Shown here in pieces: positions 15,638 through 21,811 of a stretch of 21,811 bases of DNA. Position 1 is the stretch's first letter, and each line of letters begins with the position of its first letter. This stretch comes from Armatimonadota bacterium (GTDB lineage: Bacteria > Sysuimicrobiota > Sysuimicrobiia > Sysuimicrobiales > Humicultoraceae). The notes beneath the pieces are model-generated. The model worked only from the letters and a program-made list of their open reading frames with translations. It ran no database searches and was not told the origin of the DNA. A program made the translations under genes and the position numbers. The stretch covers positions 1 through 21,811 of the forward strand of contig JACQHU010000007.1 in NCBI GenBank assembly GCA_016198805.1, written 5' to 3'.

Positions 15638-16504
15638 TCAGGAAAACCCCTCAGGGATGACCGCCGCCAGGAACGCTTGCAGCGCCTGCGGCGCGGGCTC
15701 GCCGGCTTGCATGAATGTCCGCCAGGCCATCCGCGCCTCGTCCACCGCGCCCGAATCCTGCACGGCAGCCAGCGGCGGTTCGGTCCAGGGGAGCGCATCG
15801 ACCTGCAGGGCGGCCTCGTCACAGTAATCCATCGCCGCCTCCAGGAAGTCGCTCAGCGACCGGCCTTCCAGTTCCGGAAGCACGGGCGGGACGCCCCAGC
15901 GGTCGGCGAAGGCGGCGGCGAGCAGTTGGACCACGGCCGCCAGCGCGCCCAGCGCCCTGGCACCGTCCCACCGCGCCTGGATGTTGTCGGCCGCCGTCCC
16001 GGTCGCGGCCGCGCTGACCTGCACCGCCTCAGAGGCGGCCGCGGCCAGTGAGGTCCGGACGGCCCCGCGCAGCAGGTCGGTGGCGTCGGGCCTGCCCGCG
16101 ATGCGCCGCAGGATCGCGACGGCCGCTTCGCGGGCTTTGTGGGCGTGTTCCGGCGTGGTGATCCGCGGCATGGTGACTGCGCGGGCGAACAGATCCGCGA
16201 CCACGATGGGCATCAATGCGGGGCGCGCATACCGCCCGGGGTCGCCCGCGATGCGATCGGACACCGATACCCGCATACGGGCGCCCAGCGTCTGCCCGGC
16301 GTCCAGCGCGATCCGCAACGGGATGAAGACCAGCACGGCCCACACGATCAGGACGAAGAGCCAGCGGTCCAGACCATGGCCCAGCACGGCGAGCACCGCC
16401 ACGGTCCCGGCGAACCCGAGCACGCAGACGACCAGCAGCCAGCGGGCCAGCGCCGCGCGCGTGCGCGCGGAAGCCAGGTGACTGAGGAGCAGCCGGAGAT
16501 CCAT
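15638..16504 (-). CDS. Unrecognised two-helix membrane protein
   Basis: A 288-residue protein that I do not recognise. Two hydrophobic segments lie near the N-terminus (about residues 21-43 and 48-66), joined by a short GHGLDRW turn. After them comes a mainly alpha-helical, alanine-rich region of about 220 residues, presumably cytoplasmic, with no enzyme motif that I can name. Two segments look more conserved in style: the helix around AREAAVAILRRIAGRP and the ELEGRSLSDFLEAAMDYCDEAALQV stretch. The ATG at 16504 has no evident ribosome site. It is divergent from the YceI-like gene and convergent with the selenoprotein pair. Codon bias and GC match its neighbours, so the frame is probably real. 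Confidence 0.65.
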   Translation of the reverse strand: MDLRLLLSHLASARTRAALARWLLVVCVLGFAGTVAVLAVLGHGLDRWLFVLIVWAVLVFIPLRIALDAGQTLGARMRVSVSDRIAGDPGRYARPALMPIVVADLFARAVTMPRITTPEHAHKAREAAVAILRRIAGRPDATDLLRGAVRTSLAAAASEAVQVSAAATGTAADNIQARWDGARALGALAAVVQLLAAAFADRWGVPPVLPELEGRSLSDFLEAAMDYCDEAALQVDALPWTEPPLAAVQDSGAVDEARMAWRTFMQAGEPAPQALQAFLAAVIPEGFS

Positions 16505-16624
16505 CGAGAGAGGGTTCGAGGCTGGCGGCGGGAAGTCTTGCCACGATCTCGTAGGAACGGAAGCCGGCCCGCGTTCGTAGTGTCCGGGTGATGACGGTCA
16601 GGCGTCGAGGAGACCGAGGGGGCG

Positions 16625-17197
16625 GTGGAGATGAAGCGGTGGCTGGCCGCGGCTATCATCATCGGGCAGATCCCGGCGCTGCTGCCGGTGGGCACCTTCC
16701 GCATCGAGTCCACCGACAGCCGGGTGGAGTTCGTGATGCGCGACAACCGCGGGGGATTCACCGGGTCGACCGACCGGGTGGAGGGGACGGTGACGGTGCG
16801 GCAGGGCGAGGGCGAGTCGTTTGCGGCCGCGGTCGAGGCCCGCATCGATGCCCGGACGCTTGTGACCGGCAACGGGCTGCGCGACGGGCAGATGCGGCGG
16901 GACTTCCTCCGCACCGACCAGCATCCGTTCATCACCTTCCGCGGGACGGTGTCGACTCGAGATCGGCCCACCGCCACGACGATCCGGGCGGTGCTCCGCG
17001 GCCAGCTCACCATCCGCGAGGCGACCCGCGATGTCGAGATGCCGATCGACGTCGTCGCGCTCGCCGACGAATACCGCGCCACGGGTGAGGTCGTGGTCAA
17101 GCTCAGCGAGTACGGGATTCCCATCCCGCGATTCCTGATCTTCGTCGCCGAGGATCCTGTGACGGTCCGGCTCCGCATCCGGCTGCGTCGCATCTGA
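16625..17197 (+). CDS. YceI-like domain protein, exported
   Basis: A 190-residue protein with a short basic N-terminus and a hydrophobic stretch (WLAAAIIIGQIPALLPVG), either a signal peptide or an anchor. It is followed by a YceI-type lipocalin-like barrel: FRIESTDSRVEFVMRD, EGTVTVRQGE, MRRDFLRTDQHPFITFRG and GQLTIREATRDVEMPIDV are the typical segments. YceI proteins bind long amphipathic molecules such as isoprenoid chains in the periplasm or at the cell surface; the ligand here is unknown. GTG 16625 is chosen because GAGGGGG precedes it; ATG 16631 (MKRWLAA) is an equally plausible start with little effect on the product. Confidence 0.83.
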   Translation: MEMKRWLAAAIIIGQIPALLPVGTFRIESTDSRVEFVMRDNRGGFTGSTDRVEGTVTVRQGEGESFAAAVEARIDARTLVTGNGLRDGQMRRDFLRTDQHPFITFRGTVSTRDRPTATTIRAVLRGQLTIREATRDVEMPIDVVALADEYRATGEVVVKLSEYGIPIPRFLIFVAEDPVTVRLRIRLRRI

Positions 17198-17258
17198 CCG
17201 CGTCGATCCGCCGCGCCGCTCCAGGGAGGCCGTCGGTCCGCGTCGAATCCTCCAGGCC

Positions 17259-18620
17259 GTGGACGCCGCCCTGAGCTACGCCAGAGAACACCGCGCGCGC
17301 TTCCTCGACGATCTCATCGACTTCCTGCGGATTCCCAGCGTCAGCACCGCGCCGGAGCACGCGGCCGACGTCGCCCGCGCCGCGCAGTGGACCGCCCGGC
17401 ATCTGAAGACGCTGGGCTTTGCGGTCCGGATCGAGCCGACATCGCGCCATCCCCTCGTGCGGGCGGACTGGCTCGGCGCGCCGGGCCGCCCGACGCTGCT
17501 CTGCTATGGGCACTTCGACGTGCAGCCGGCCGATCCGCTGGGCGAGTGGCGGCATCCGCCGTTTGAGCCCGCGATCGACGGCGACATCGTCTTCGCCCGC
17601 GGGGCCTCGGACGACAAGGGCCAGGTGCTCATCCATATCAAGGCGGTCGAGTCGATCCTGCGGACCGCGGGCACCCTGCCCGTAAACGTGAAGTTCCTGC
17701 TGGAGGGAGAGGAGGAGATCGGCAGCCCTTCGCTGGCCACGTACGTTCCGCGGCACCGGCGGGCGCTGCGCGCCGATGCGGCGCTAGTCAGCGACGGCAC
17801 CATGTTCTCACCGGGCCTCCCGACCATCACCACGGGTCTGCGAGGCATGCTGTACACGGAGATCGAGGTCAGTGGCGCGCGCCGGGACCTGCACTCCGGC
17901 CAGTTCGGCGGCGCTGCCCCCAATGCCGTGGCTGCCGCCGCGCAGATCGTGGCGGGACTCAAGGACCGGAAGGGCCGCATCCGGATTCCCGGCTTCTATA
18001 CCCGTGTCCGGGCGCCGTCCCCCGCCGAGCGGGCGGCGTGGGCGCGCCTGCCGTTTGACGAGGCCACGTTCCTTCGGGACCTTGGGACCGACGTGGCCCC
18101 GGGGGAGGAGGGGCACGGCGTGCTCGATCGGCTGTGGGTCCGTCCGACGCTGGATGTCCACGGCATCGGTGGCGGCTTCACCGGAGACGGCATGAAGACC
18201 GTGATTCCCGCCCGGGTGGTCGCCAAGGTGAGCATGCGGCTCGTCCCGGACCAGCGGCCGGAACGCATTTTCCTGCAGTACGCGCGGTTCGTGCGGCGCA
18301 ACTGCCCCCCGGGCGTGCGCGTGGAGGTCCGCCGCCTGGGGTCTGCCTCGCCCGTCGACGTCTCGCCGGATACGCCGCCTGTGCGGGCCGCCGCCCGGGC
18401 CCTCCAGGAGGTCTTCGGGAAGCCCGTGGTCTATGCGCGCGAAGGCGGCACCATTCCGGTCGTCGCCGCCTTCGCGCACGTGTTGAAGGTCCCCACGGTG
18501 CTCGTGGGCTTCGGCCTGCCCGACGACCGCCCGCATGCGCCCAACGAGAAGTTCGCTCTGACCAACTTCGCGAGCGGGATCGAGGCCGTGATCCGGTTTC
18601 TCCACTACCTTGCCGAATAG
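17259..18620 (+). CDS. M20 family dipeptidase (CNDP/carnosinase-like)
   Basis: A 453-residue dinuclear metallopeptidase. Metal and catalytic positions are visible: H85 and D87 in CYGHFDVQP, the bridging aspartate in GASDDKGQ (D118/D119), the catalytic/ligand glutamates in LEGEEEIGS (about 151-153), an aspartate in VSDGTMF, and the C-terminal histidine in RPHAPNEKF. DLHSGQFGG marks the start of the dimerisation domain and is diagnostic for this dipeptidase branch. Unlike the M20D gene in this window, its first ligand is a histidine in HFD and no in-frame TGA occurs. It would cleave dipeptides or related amides in the cytoplasm. The GTG start has no good ribosome site; GGGAGG lies about 30 bases upstream. 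Its end overlaps the proposed start of the next gene. Confidence 0.92.
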   Translation: MDAALSYAREHRARFLDDLIDFLRIPSVSTAPEHAADVARAAQWTARHLKTLGFAVRIEPTSRHPLVRADWLGAPGRPTLLCYGHFDVQPADPLGEWRHPPFEPAIDGDIVFARGASDDKGQVLIHIKAVESILRTAGTLPVNVKFLLEGEEEIGSPSLATYVPRHRRALRADAALVSDGTMFSPGLPTITTGLRGMLYTEIEVSGARRDLHSGQFGGAAPNAVAAAAQIVAGLKDRKGRIRIPGFYTRVRAPSPAERAAWARLPFDEATFLRDLGTDVAPGEEGHGVLDRLWVRPTLDVHGIGGGFTGDGMKTVIPARVVAKVSMRLVPDQRPERIFLQYARFVRRNCPPGVRVEVRRLGSASPVDVSPDTPPVRAAARALQEVFGKPVVYAREGGTIPVVAAFAHVLKVPTVLVGFGLPDDRPHAPNEKFALTNFASGIEAVIRFLHYLAE

Positions 18621-19899
18621 TTTGGAACGGACGGCCGTCCAGGGAGACCGCGGCCCCGTCGCGGCTGCGGCGGCGTATCCGGGCACATACCGGGGTGTGG
18701 CGGCTCTGGCAGGAGTGGCCGGCCTGGGATTCGTCGTGGCCGCGCTGCTCAGCCTGCCGGTCATCCCCTGGACCGCGTGGCTGATCTTCGGGACCATGTC
18801 CGCGCTCTCGGCGGTGATCGTGTTTCAGCTGCCGATGGGCATCAGTTTCAATCCGCAGAGCGGGATCTCCCTGGCCGCCCTCTTCCTGTACGGGTGGAAG
18901 CCGGCCGTCATCCTAACCCTGCTGAGCCTGATCCTGTTCTGGCTGCGCGTCCGCCGGCCGTTCTGGCGTGCCGCCTTCGACCTGGGCAACATCGTCACCA
19001 GCATCATGCTGTCGGCTGCGGTGGCGCCGCTGGGCGGGGCGCTCATGACGACGGCTGCGTTTGCGGCGTTCGTGGCGGCCGCGGTCATTTATGCGGCCGC
19101 CAACACGCTCTTCACCCTCACGGGGCGCATGGTGCAAACCAGCGAGCGCGCGTTCCTCTCCCCGTCGCCGGCGGTGCGGACGTTCCTCCTGTCGGCCAGC
19201 ATGGCGCCGGCCGGATACGTGATCGCCCTGCTGTTCGTGACGTTCGGTGACGTGGGGGCACTGCTCGGCTTCTCGTCGTGGCTGCTGGCCAGCGTGGCCC
19301 TCAAAGGCTACTACAACACCCGGGCCGTCAGCGAGCGGCTCGCGGAGGCCAAACGCCGGCTGGAAGAAGCCCTGGTCGCCGTCGAGCGGCTCTCCATCAC
19401 CGATCCGCTGACCGGGCTCTACAACCGCCGGCACTTCCGCATCCGCCTGGAGGAAGAGTTCAAGCGGGAGACCCGCGACGCCACAGCGTTCAGCCTGGTG
19501 CTGCTCGATCTGGTGGGGTTCAAGGCCGTCAACGACACGTACGGCCATCTCGTCGGCGACGTGGTCTTGCAGCAGTTTGCGCGGCTGCTGGATGGCGCGG
19601 TGCGACCGGGCGATCTGGTGTTTCGTTACGGCGGGGACGAGTTTGCCATCATCCTCCCCCGGACCGGGCGGCCCGAGGCCGAATCAGCCGCGGCGCGTCT
19701 CGCTGGTGTGGTGGCTTCGACGTCCTTCGTGGCGGGAAGCCACCGGGTGACACTGGGGCTGGACGCGGGGATCGCCACGGCACCGGCGGACGGGACGGAC
19801 CCCGACGCGCTCATCGGGCGCGCCGACGCGGCCATGTATCGGGTCCGGGCAGGCCGCCGTCAGTCCGATCCTGTCGCGCCGGAGGACGCGCCGCGCTGA
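18610..19899 (+). CDS. Membrane-bound GGDEF diguanylate cyclase
   Basis: Up to 429 residues. The N-terminal half holds about six to eight hydrophobic helices (residues about 30-235) with no recognised sensor domain. A short charged coiled coil follows (RLAEAKRRLEEALVAVERL), then a complete GGDEF domain starting at DPLTGLYNRRHF. The active-site motif is RYGGDEF (G341-F345), and RPGD (332-335) sits exactly five residues before it, forming the product-inhibition I-site. It should make cyclic di-GMP from two GTP and be feedback-inhibited. The first possible start is TTG 18610, overlapping the dipeptidase gene by 11 bases; GTG 18697 is an alternative. No EAL domain is attached. Confidence 0.9.
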   Translation: MPNSLERTAVQGDRGPVAAAAAYPGTYRGVAALAGVAGLGFVVAALLSLPVIPWTAWLIFGTMSALSAVIVFQLPMGISFNPQSGISLAALFLYGWKPAVILTLLSLILFWLRVRRPFWRAAFDLGNIVTSIMLSAAVAPLGGALMTTAAFAAFVAAAVIYAAANTLFTLTGRMVQTSERAFLSPSPAVRTFLLSASMAPAGYVIALLFVTFGDVGALLGFSSWLLASVALKGYYNTRAVSERLAEAKRRLEEALVAVERLSITDPLTGLYNRRHFRIRLEEEFKRETRDATAFSLVLLDLVGFKAVNDTYGHLVGDVVLQQFARLLDGAVRPGDLVFRYGGDEFAIILPRTGRPEAESAAARLAGVVASTSFVAGSHRVTLGLDAGIATAPADGTDPDALIGRADAAMYRVRAGRRQSDPVAPEDAPR

Positions 19900-19939
19900 G
19901 TGTCGCGCGCAATGGACGAGCGGAGGCGGCCCGCGCACC

Positions 19940-20440
19940 ATGCTTGAGCAGGCCCTGACCTGGCTGCGGGGGCTCCCTCCCCTGCAGCAGGTGCTGGGCG
20001 TGATGGGCCTGACGGCGCTGCCGTGGATCGAACTGCGCGGCTCGATCCCACTCGGCCTGGCGCTCGGCTGGCACCCACTGGCGGCGTTTGCGGTCGGGGT
20101 GGCCGCCAACTGCCTGATCATCGTGCCGTCATACTACGTGCTGGAAGTGTGCTATCACCGCTGGTTCTCCCGGGTGGCCTTCCTGCGGCGGCTTGTGGAA
20201 CGCGTGCGCGAGCGGGGCGCCGGCTTGGTGGAGCGGTACGAGTTGCTGGGTCTGGCGCTGTTTGTCGCCGTGCCGCTGCCGGGGACCGGCGCCTACGCGG
20301 GGGTCACGCTAGGCTGGTTGATGGGACTGAACCGCTGGCGGGCATGGGGGGCGGTCGCCGCAGGAGTGGTGGTGGCCGGGATCGCCGTGACCCTGGTGGC
20401 GTCGGGGGCGGTGGTGGCCTTCCGGCGACTCTTCATGTAA
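19940..20440 (+). CDS. COG2426 small multidrug export-like membrane protein
   Basis: A 166-residue integral membrane protein with four or five hydrophobic segments. It has the family landmarks ALPWIELRGSIPLGLALGW near residues 26-44 and FVAVPLPGTGAYAGVTLG near 108-125; the paired E-R-x-S-x-P and P-x-P-G-T-G motifs suggest a duplicated re-entrant fold as in DedA-like proteins. The family name (Sm_multidrug_ex) reflects old annotation, and the true substrate is not known. It starts at ATG 19940, 40 bases after the GGDEF gene, with no strong ribosome site. A hairpin and repeats follow before the next gene. Confidence 0.85.
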   Translation: MLEQALTWLRGLPPLQQVLGVMGLTALPWIELRGSIPLGLALGWHPLAAFAVGVAANCLIIVPSYYVLEVCYHRWFSRVAFLRRLVERVRERGAGLVERYELLGLALFVAVPLPGTGAYAGVTLGWLMGLNRWRAWGAVAAGVVVAGIAVTLVASGAVVAFRRLFM

Positions 20441-20476
20441 TGTTGTTTCCGGGACGGAATCGCCGGCCGGAAGGAA

Positions 20477-20494
20477 TCGCCCGGCTTCGGGCGA
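20477..20494 (+). terminator. Hairpin TCGCCCG-GCTT-CGGGCGA in the 104-bp spacer
   Basis: A perfect 7-bp stem with a 4-base loop, 36 bases after the COG2426 gene. It is followed by a moderately T-rich GATTTCTT at some distance. It may be a terminator for the upstream genes or a leader stem for the binding-protein gene. Confidence 0.45.
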
Positions 20495-20530
20495 ATCCAA
20501 GGCGCGTTCCCAGATTTCTTGAATCCAAGG
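20493..20530 (+). repeat. 10-bp direct repeat GAATCCAAGG before the binding-protein gene
   Basis: GAATCCAAGG occurs at 20493-20502 and again at 20521-20530. The second copy runs into the AAGGAGGG ribosome site. A second short repeat, GGAATCGCC, occurs at 20456-20464 and 20473-20481. They may be chance or remnants of a local duplication. Confidence 0.4.
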
Positions 20531-20544
20531 AGGGAGCAGATCGC

Positions 20545-21811
20545 GTGAGACGATTCCTGGTCTTAGCGAGTTTGCTGGTCTTCACCGTGGGGCTGGTGTA
20601 CTCAGCGGCCGCCGCCCCGGCCGTGACCCCGCAGCGCGGGGGAACCCTGATTGTCGGATCGGGCACCGATGCCACGACCCTGGATGGTCACCTGTACACC
20701 GACGCGCCGACTGCGACCGTGATGGAGCACATAGCGGAGACGCTCTTCGAGCTGACGCCGGAGGGCAAGGTCCAACCGCGGCTGGCGACAGGGTTCACCG
20801 TCTCCCCGGACGGCAAGACGTTCACGATCCGGCTGCGCACGGGCGTCCGGTTCCACGACGGCACGCCCATGGACGCCGAGGCCGTCAAGTTCAACCTTGA
20901 TCGCATCCTCGATCCTGCGACCCGGGCACCCTGGCGGTTCCTGATCAGCCGGGTGACCCAGGTCGCGGCCGTCGACTCCTCGACGGTCCGGCTGGTCACC
21001 GACGCGCCGTTCGCGCCGCTGCTGGCGCACCTGACGCACAGCGGCACGGGAATCCAGAGCCCGGCCGCCATTCGCCGCCTGGGCGCCGACTACGCGCGCC
21101 AGCCCGTCGGCACCGGGGTCTTCAAGTTCAAAGAGTGGGTCCGCGGTGATCGAGTCGTGGTCACCCGGAACGACGACTACTGGGGCGAGAAGGCCTTTCT
21201 GGACGAGATCCAGTTCCGCGTCATCCCCGACGACGGTGCCCGCCTGGCGGCGCTGGAGGCCGGATCGCTGCACGTCGCGGTGCGGGTGCCGCCACGGGAG
21301 ATCGAGCGGCTGAAGACGAGCACTGTGCTGCGCATCTCCATCGACACCAGCCTGCGGACGATCTTTGTGGCGTTCAACATCACCCGGCCGCCGTTCACCG
21401 ACAGGCGCCTGCGCCAGGCCCTCAACTACGCCATCAACAAGCGGGCGATCGTGTCCTCGGCGCTGGCCGGGACCGCCCGGGTCTCCGACGCGCCGATCGC
21501 CCCCAACGTCCAGGGATACTCCAACACCCTGACCTATGACTGGGACCTGGAGCGGGCCGAGGCGCTGCTGCGCGAGGCTGGCTACAGCCGCGCCCGACCG
21601 CTGCGGGCGGTCTTCCACCATCCCACCGGCCGGTACATCCGCGATGCCGAGATCGCGGCCAGCATTCAGGGGCTGGCGCGGCGTGTGGGCATCGAACTCG
21701 AACTGCGGACCCTGGAATTCGGCGCGTATATCGCGCTGACCGGCCGGCCGAAGGAGCAGAACGACATCCAGATGTACATGCTGGGCTGGGGCACGGTGAC
21801 CGGCGACGCGG
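20545..21811 (+). CDS. Family 5 (peptide/nickel-type) ABC transporter substrate-binding protein, 3' partial
   Basis: The first 422 codons of a solute-binding protein that runs off the right edge. It starts at GTG 20545 after AAGGAGGG (20527-20534). The N-terminus is a clear signal peptide (RR, hydrophobic FLVLASLLVFTVGLVYS, AAAA cleavage region); no lipobox cysteine is seen. SBP_bac_5 landmarks: RGGTLIVGSGTDATTLD, ETLFELTPEGKVQPRLA, SPDGKTFTIRLRTGVRFHDGTPM, PVGTGVFKFKEWVRGD, RNDDYWG, FNITRPPFTDRRLRQALNYAINKRAIV and LLREAGY. It captures oligopeptides or similar solutes outside the membrane for a Dpp/Opp-type importer, whose permease genes are expected just beyond the window. The ligand cannot be predicted. 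Confidence 0.93.
   Translation, partial: MRRFLVLASLLVFTVGLVYSAAAAPAVTPQRGGTLIVGSGTDATTLDGHLYTDAPTATVMEHIAETLFELTPEGKVQPRLATGFTVSPDGKTFTIRLRTGVRFHDGTPMDAEAVKFNLDRILDPATRAPWRFLISRVTQVAAVDSSTVRLVTDAPFAPLLAHLTHSGTGIQSPAAIRRLGADYARQPVGTGVFKFKEWVRGDRVVVTRNDDYWGEKAFLDEIQFRVIPDDGARLAALEAGSLHVAVRVPPREIERLKTSTVLRISIDTSLRTIFVAFNITRPPFTDRRLRQALNYAINKRAIVSSALAGTARVSDAPIAPNVQGYSNTLTYDWDLERAEALLREAGYSRARPLRAVFHHPTGRYIRDAEIAASIQGLARRVGIELELRTLEFGAYIALTGRPKEQNDIQMYMLGWGTVTGDA

Overview
The window comes from a high-GC bacterium. It uses many GTG starts, strong AAGGAGG-type ribosome sites and tightly packed, often overlapping genes. Branched-chain amino acid (Liv) and peptide transport, an NfnAB-type flavoprotein pair and several peptidases fit a heterotroph living on amino acids and peptides. 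The phylum cannot be fixed from the sequence; a deep-branching high-GC lineage (for example Armatimonadota/CSP1-3, Chloroflexota or Rokubacteria) is plausible. No mobile element, CRISPR array, tRNA or rRNA was seen.

Layout. 1-3210: a livG(partial)-livF-livH-livM transport operon on the plus strand. 3242-5804 (minus): an adenine-deaminase-family protein followed after 1 base by a Nudix hydrolase. 5858-8684 (plus): an aldehyde dehydrogenase, a TIP-like aquaporin and a UlaG-type metallo-beta-lactamase-fold hydrolase. 8685-9063: a non-coding gap with two hairpins. 9064-11387: an NfnA/NfnB-like pair overlapping by ATGA. 11424-13918 (minus): an ornithine cyclodeaminase/mu-crystallin family gene, then leucyl aminopeptidase, overlapping by GTGA. 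14129-15570 (plus, divergent): an M20D amidohydrolase and a small glutaredoxin. 15638-16504 (minus): an unrecognised membrane protein. 16625-20440 (plus): a YceI-like protein, an M20 dipeptidase, a membrane GGDEF protein and a small COG2426 membrane protein. 20545 to the right edge: a family 5 peptide-binding protein.

The main result is at 14129-15570. The M20D amidohydrolase reading frame is interrupted by one TGA exactly where the family has its metal-binding cysteine (MHA-C-GHDGH reads MHA-TGA-GHDGH). The next gene, a glutaredoxin, is interrupted by one TGA exactly at the first cysteine of its CPTC redox motif. Everything else in both proteins is intact. Each TGA is followed by a strong stem-loop with G as the first loop base, 20 and 17 nt downstream, as expected of a bacterial SECIS element. 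TGA is an ordinary stop in about a dozen other genes here, including at the ends of these two, so the code is not reassigned. I read this as a two-gene selenoprotein operon: a selenocysteine glutaredoxin (a known kind of selenoprotein) and a metallo-amidohydrolase whose metal site would contain selenocysteine (which I do not know as an established family). The Sec machinery (selA, selB, selC, selD) is not in the window and must be sought elsewhere in the genome.

Around this pair, the divergent cyclodeaminase-family enzyme and aminopeptidase, the second M20 peptidase, the Liv importer and the peptide-binding protein suggest a region devoted to uptake and breakdown of peptides and amino-acid derivatives.
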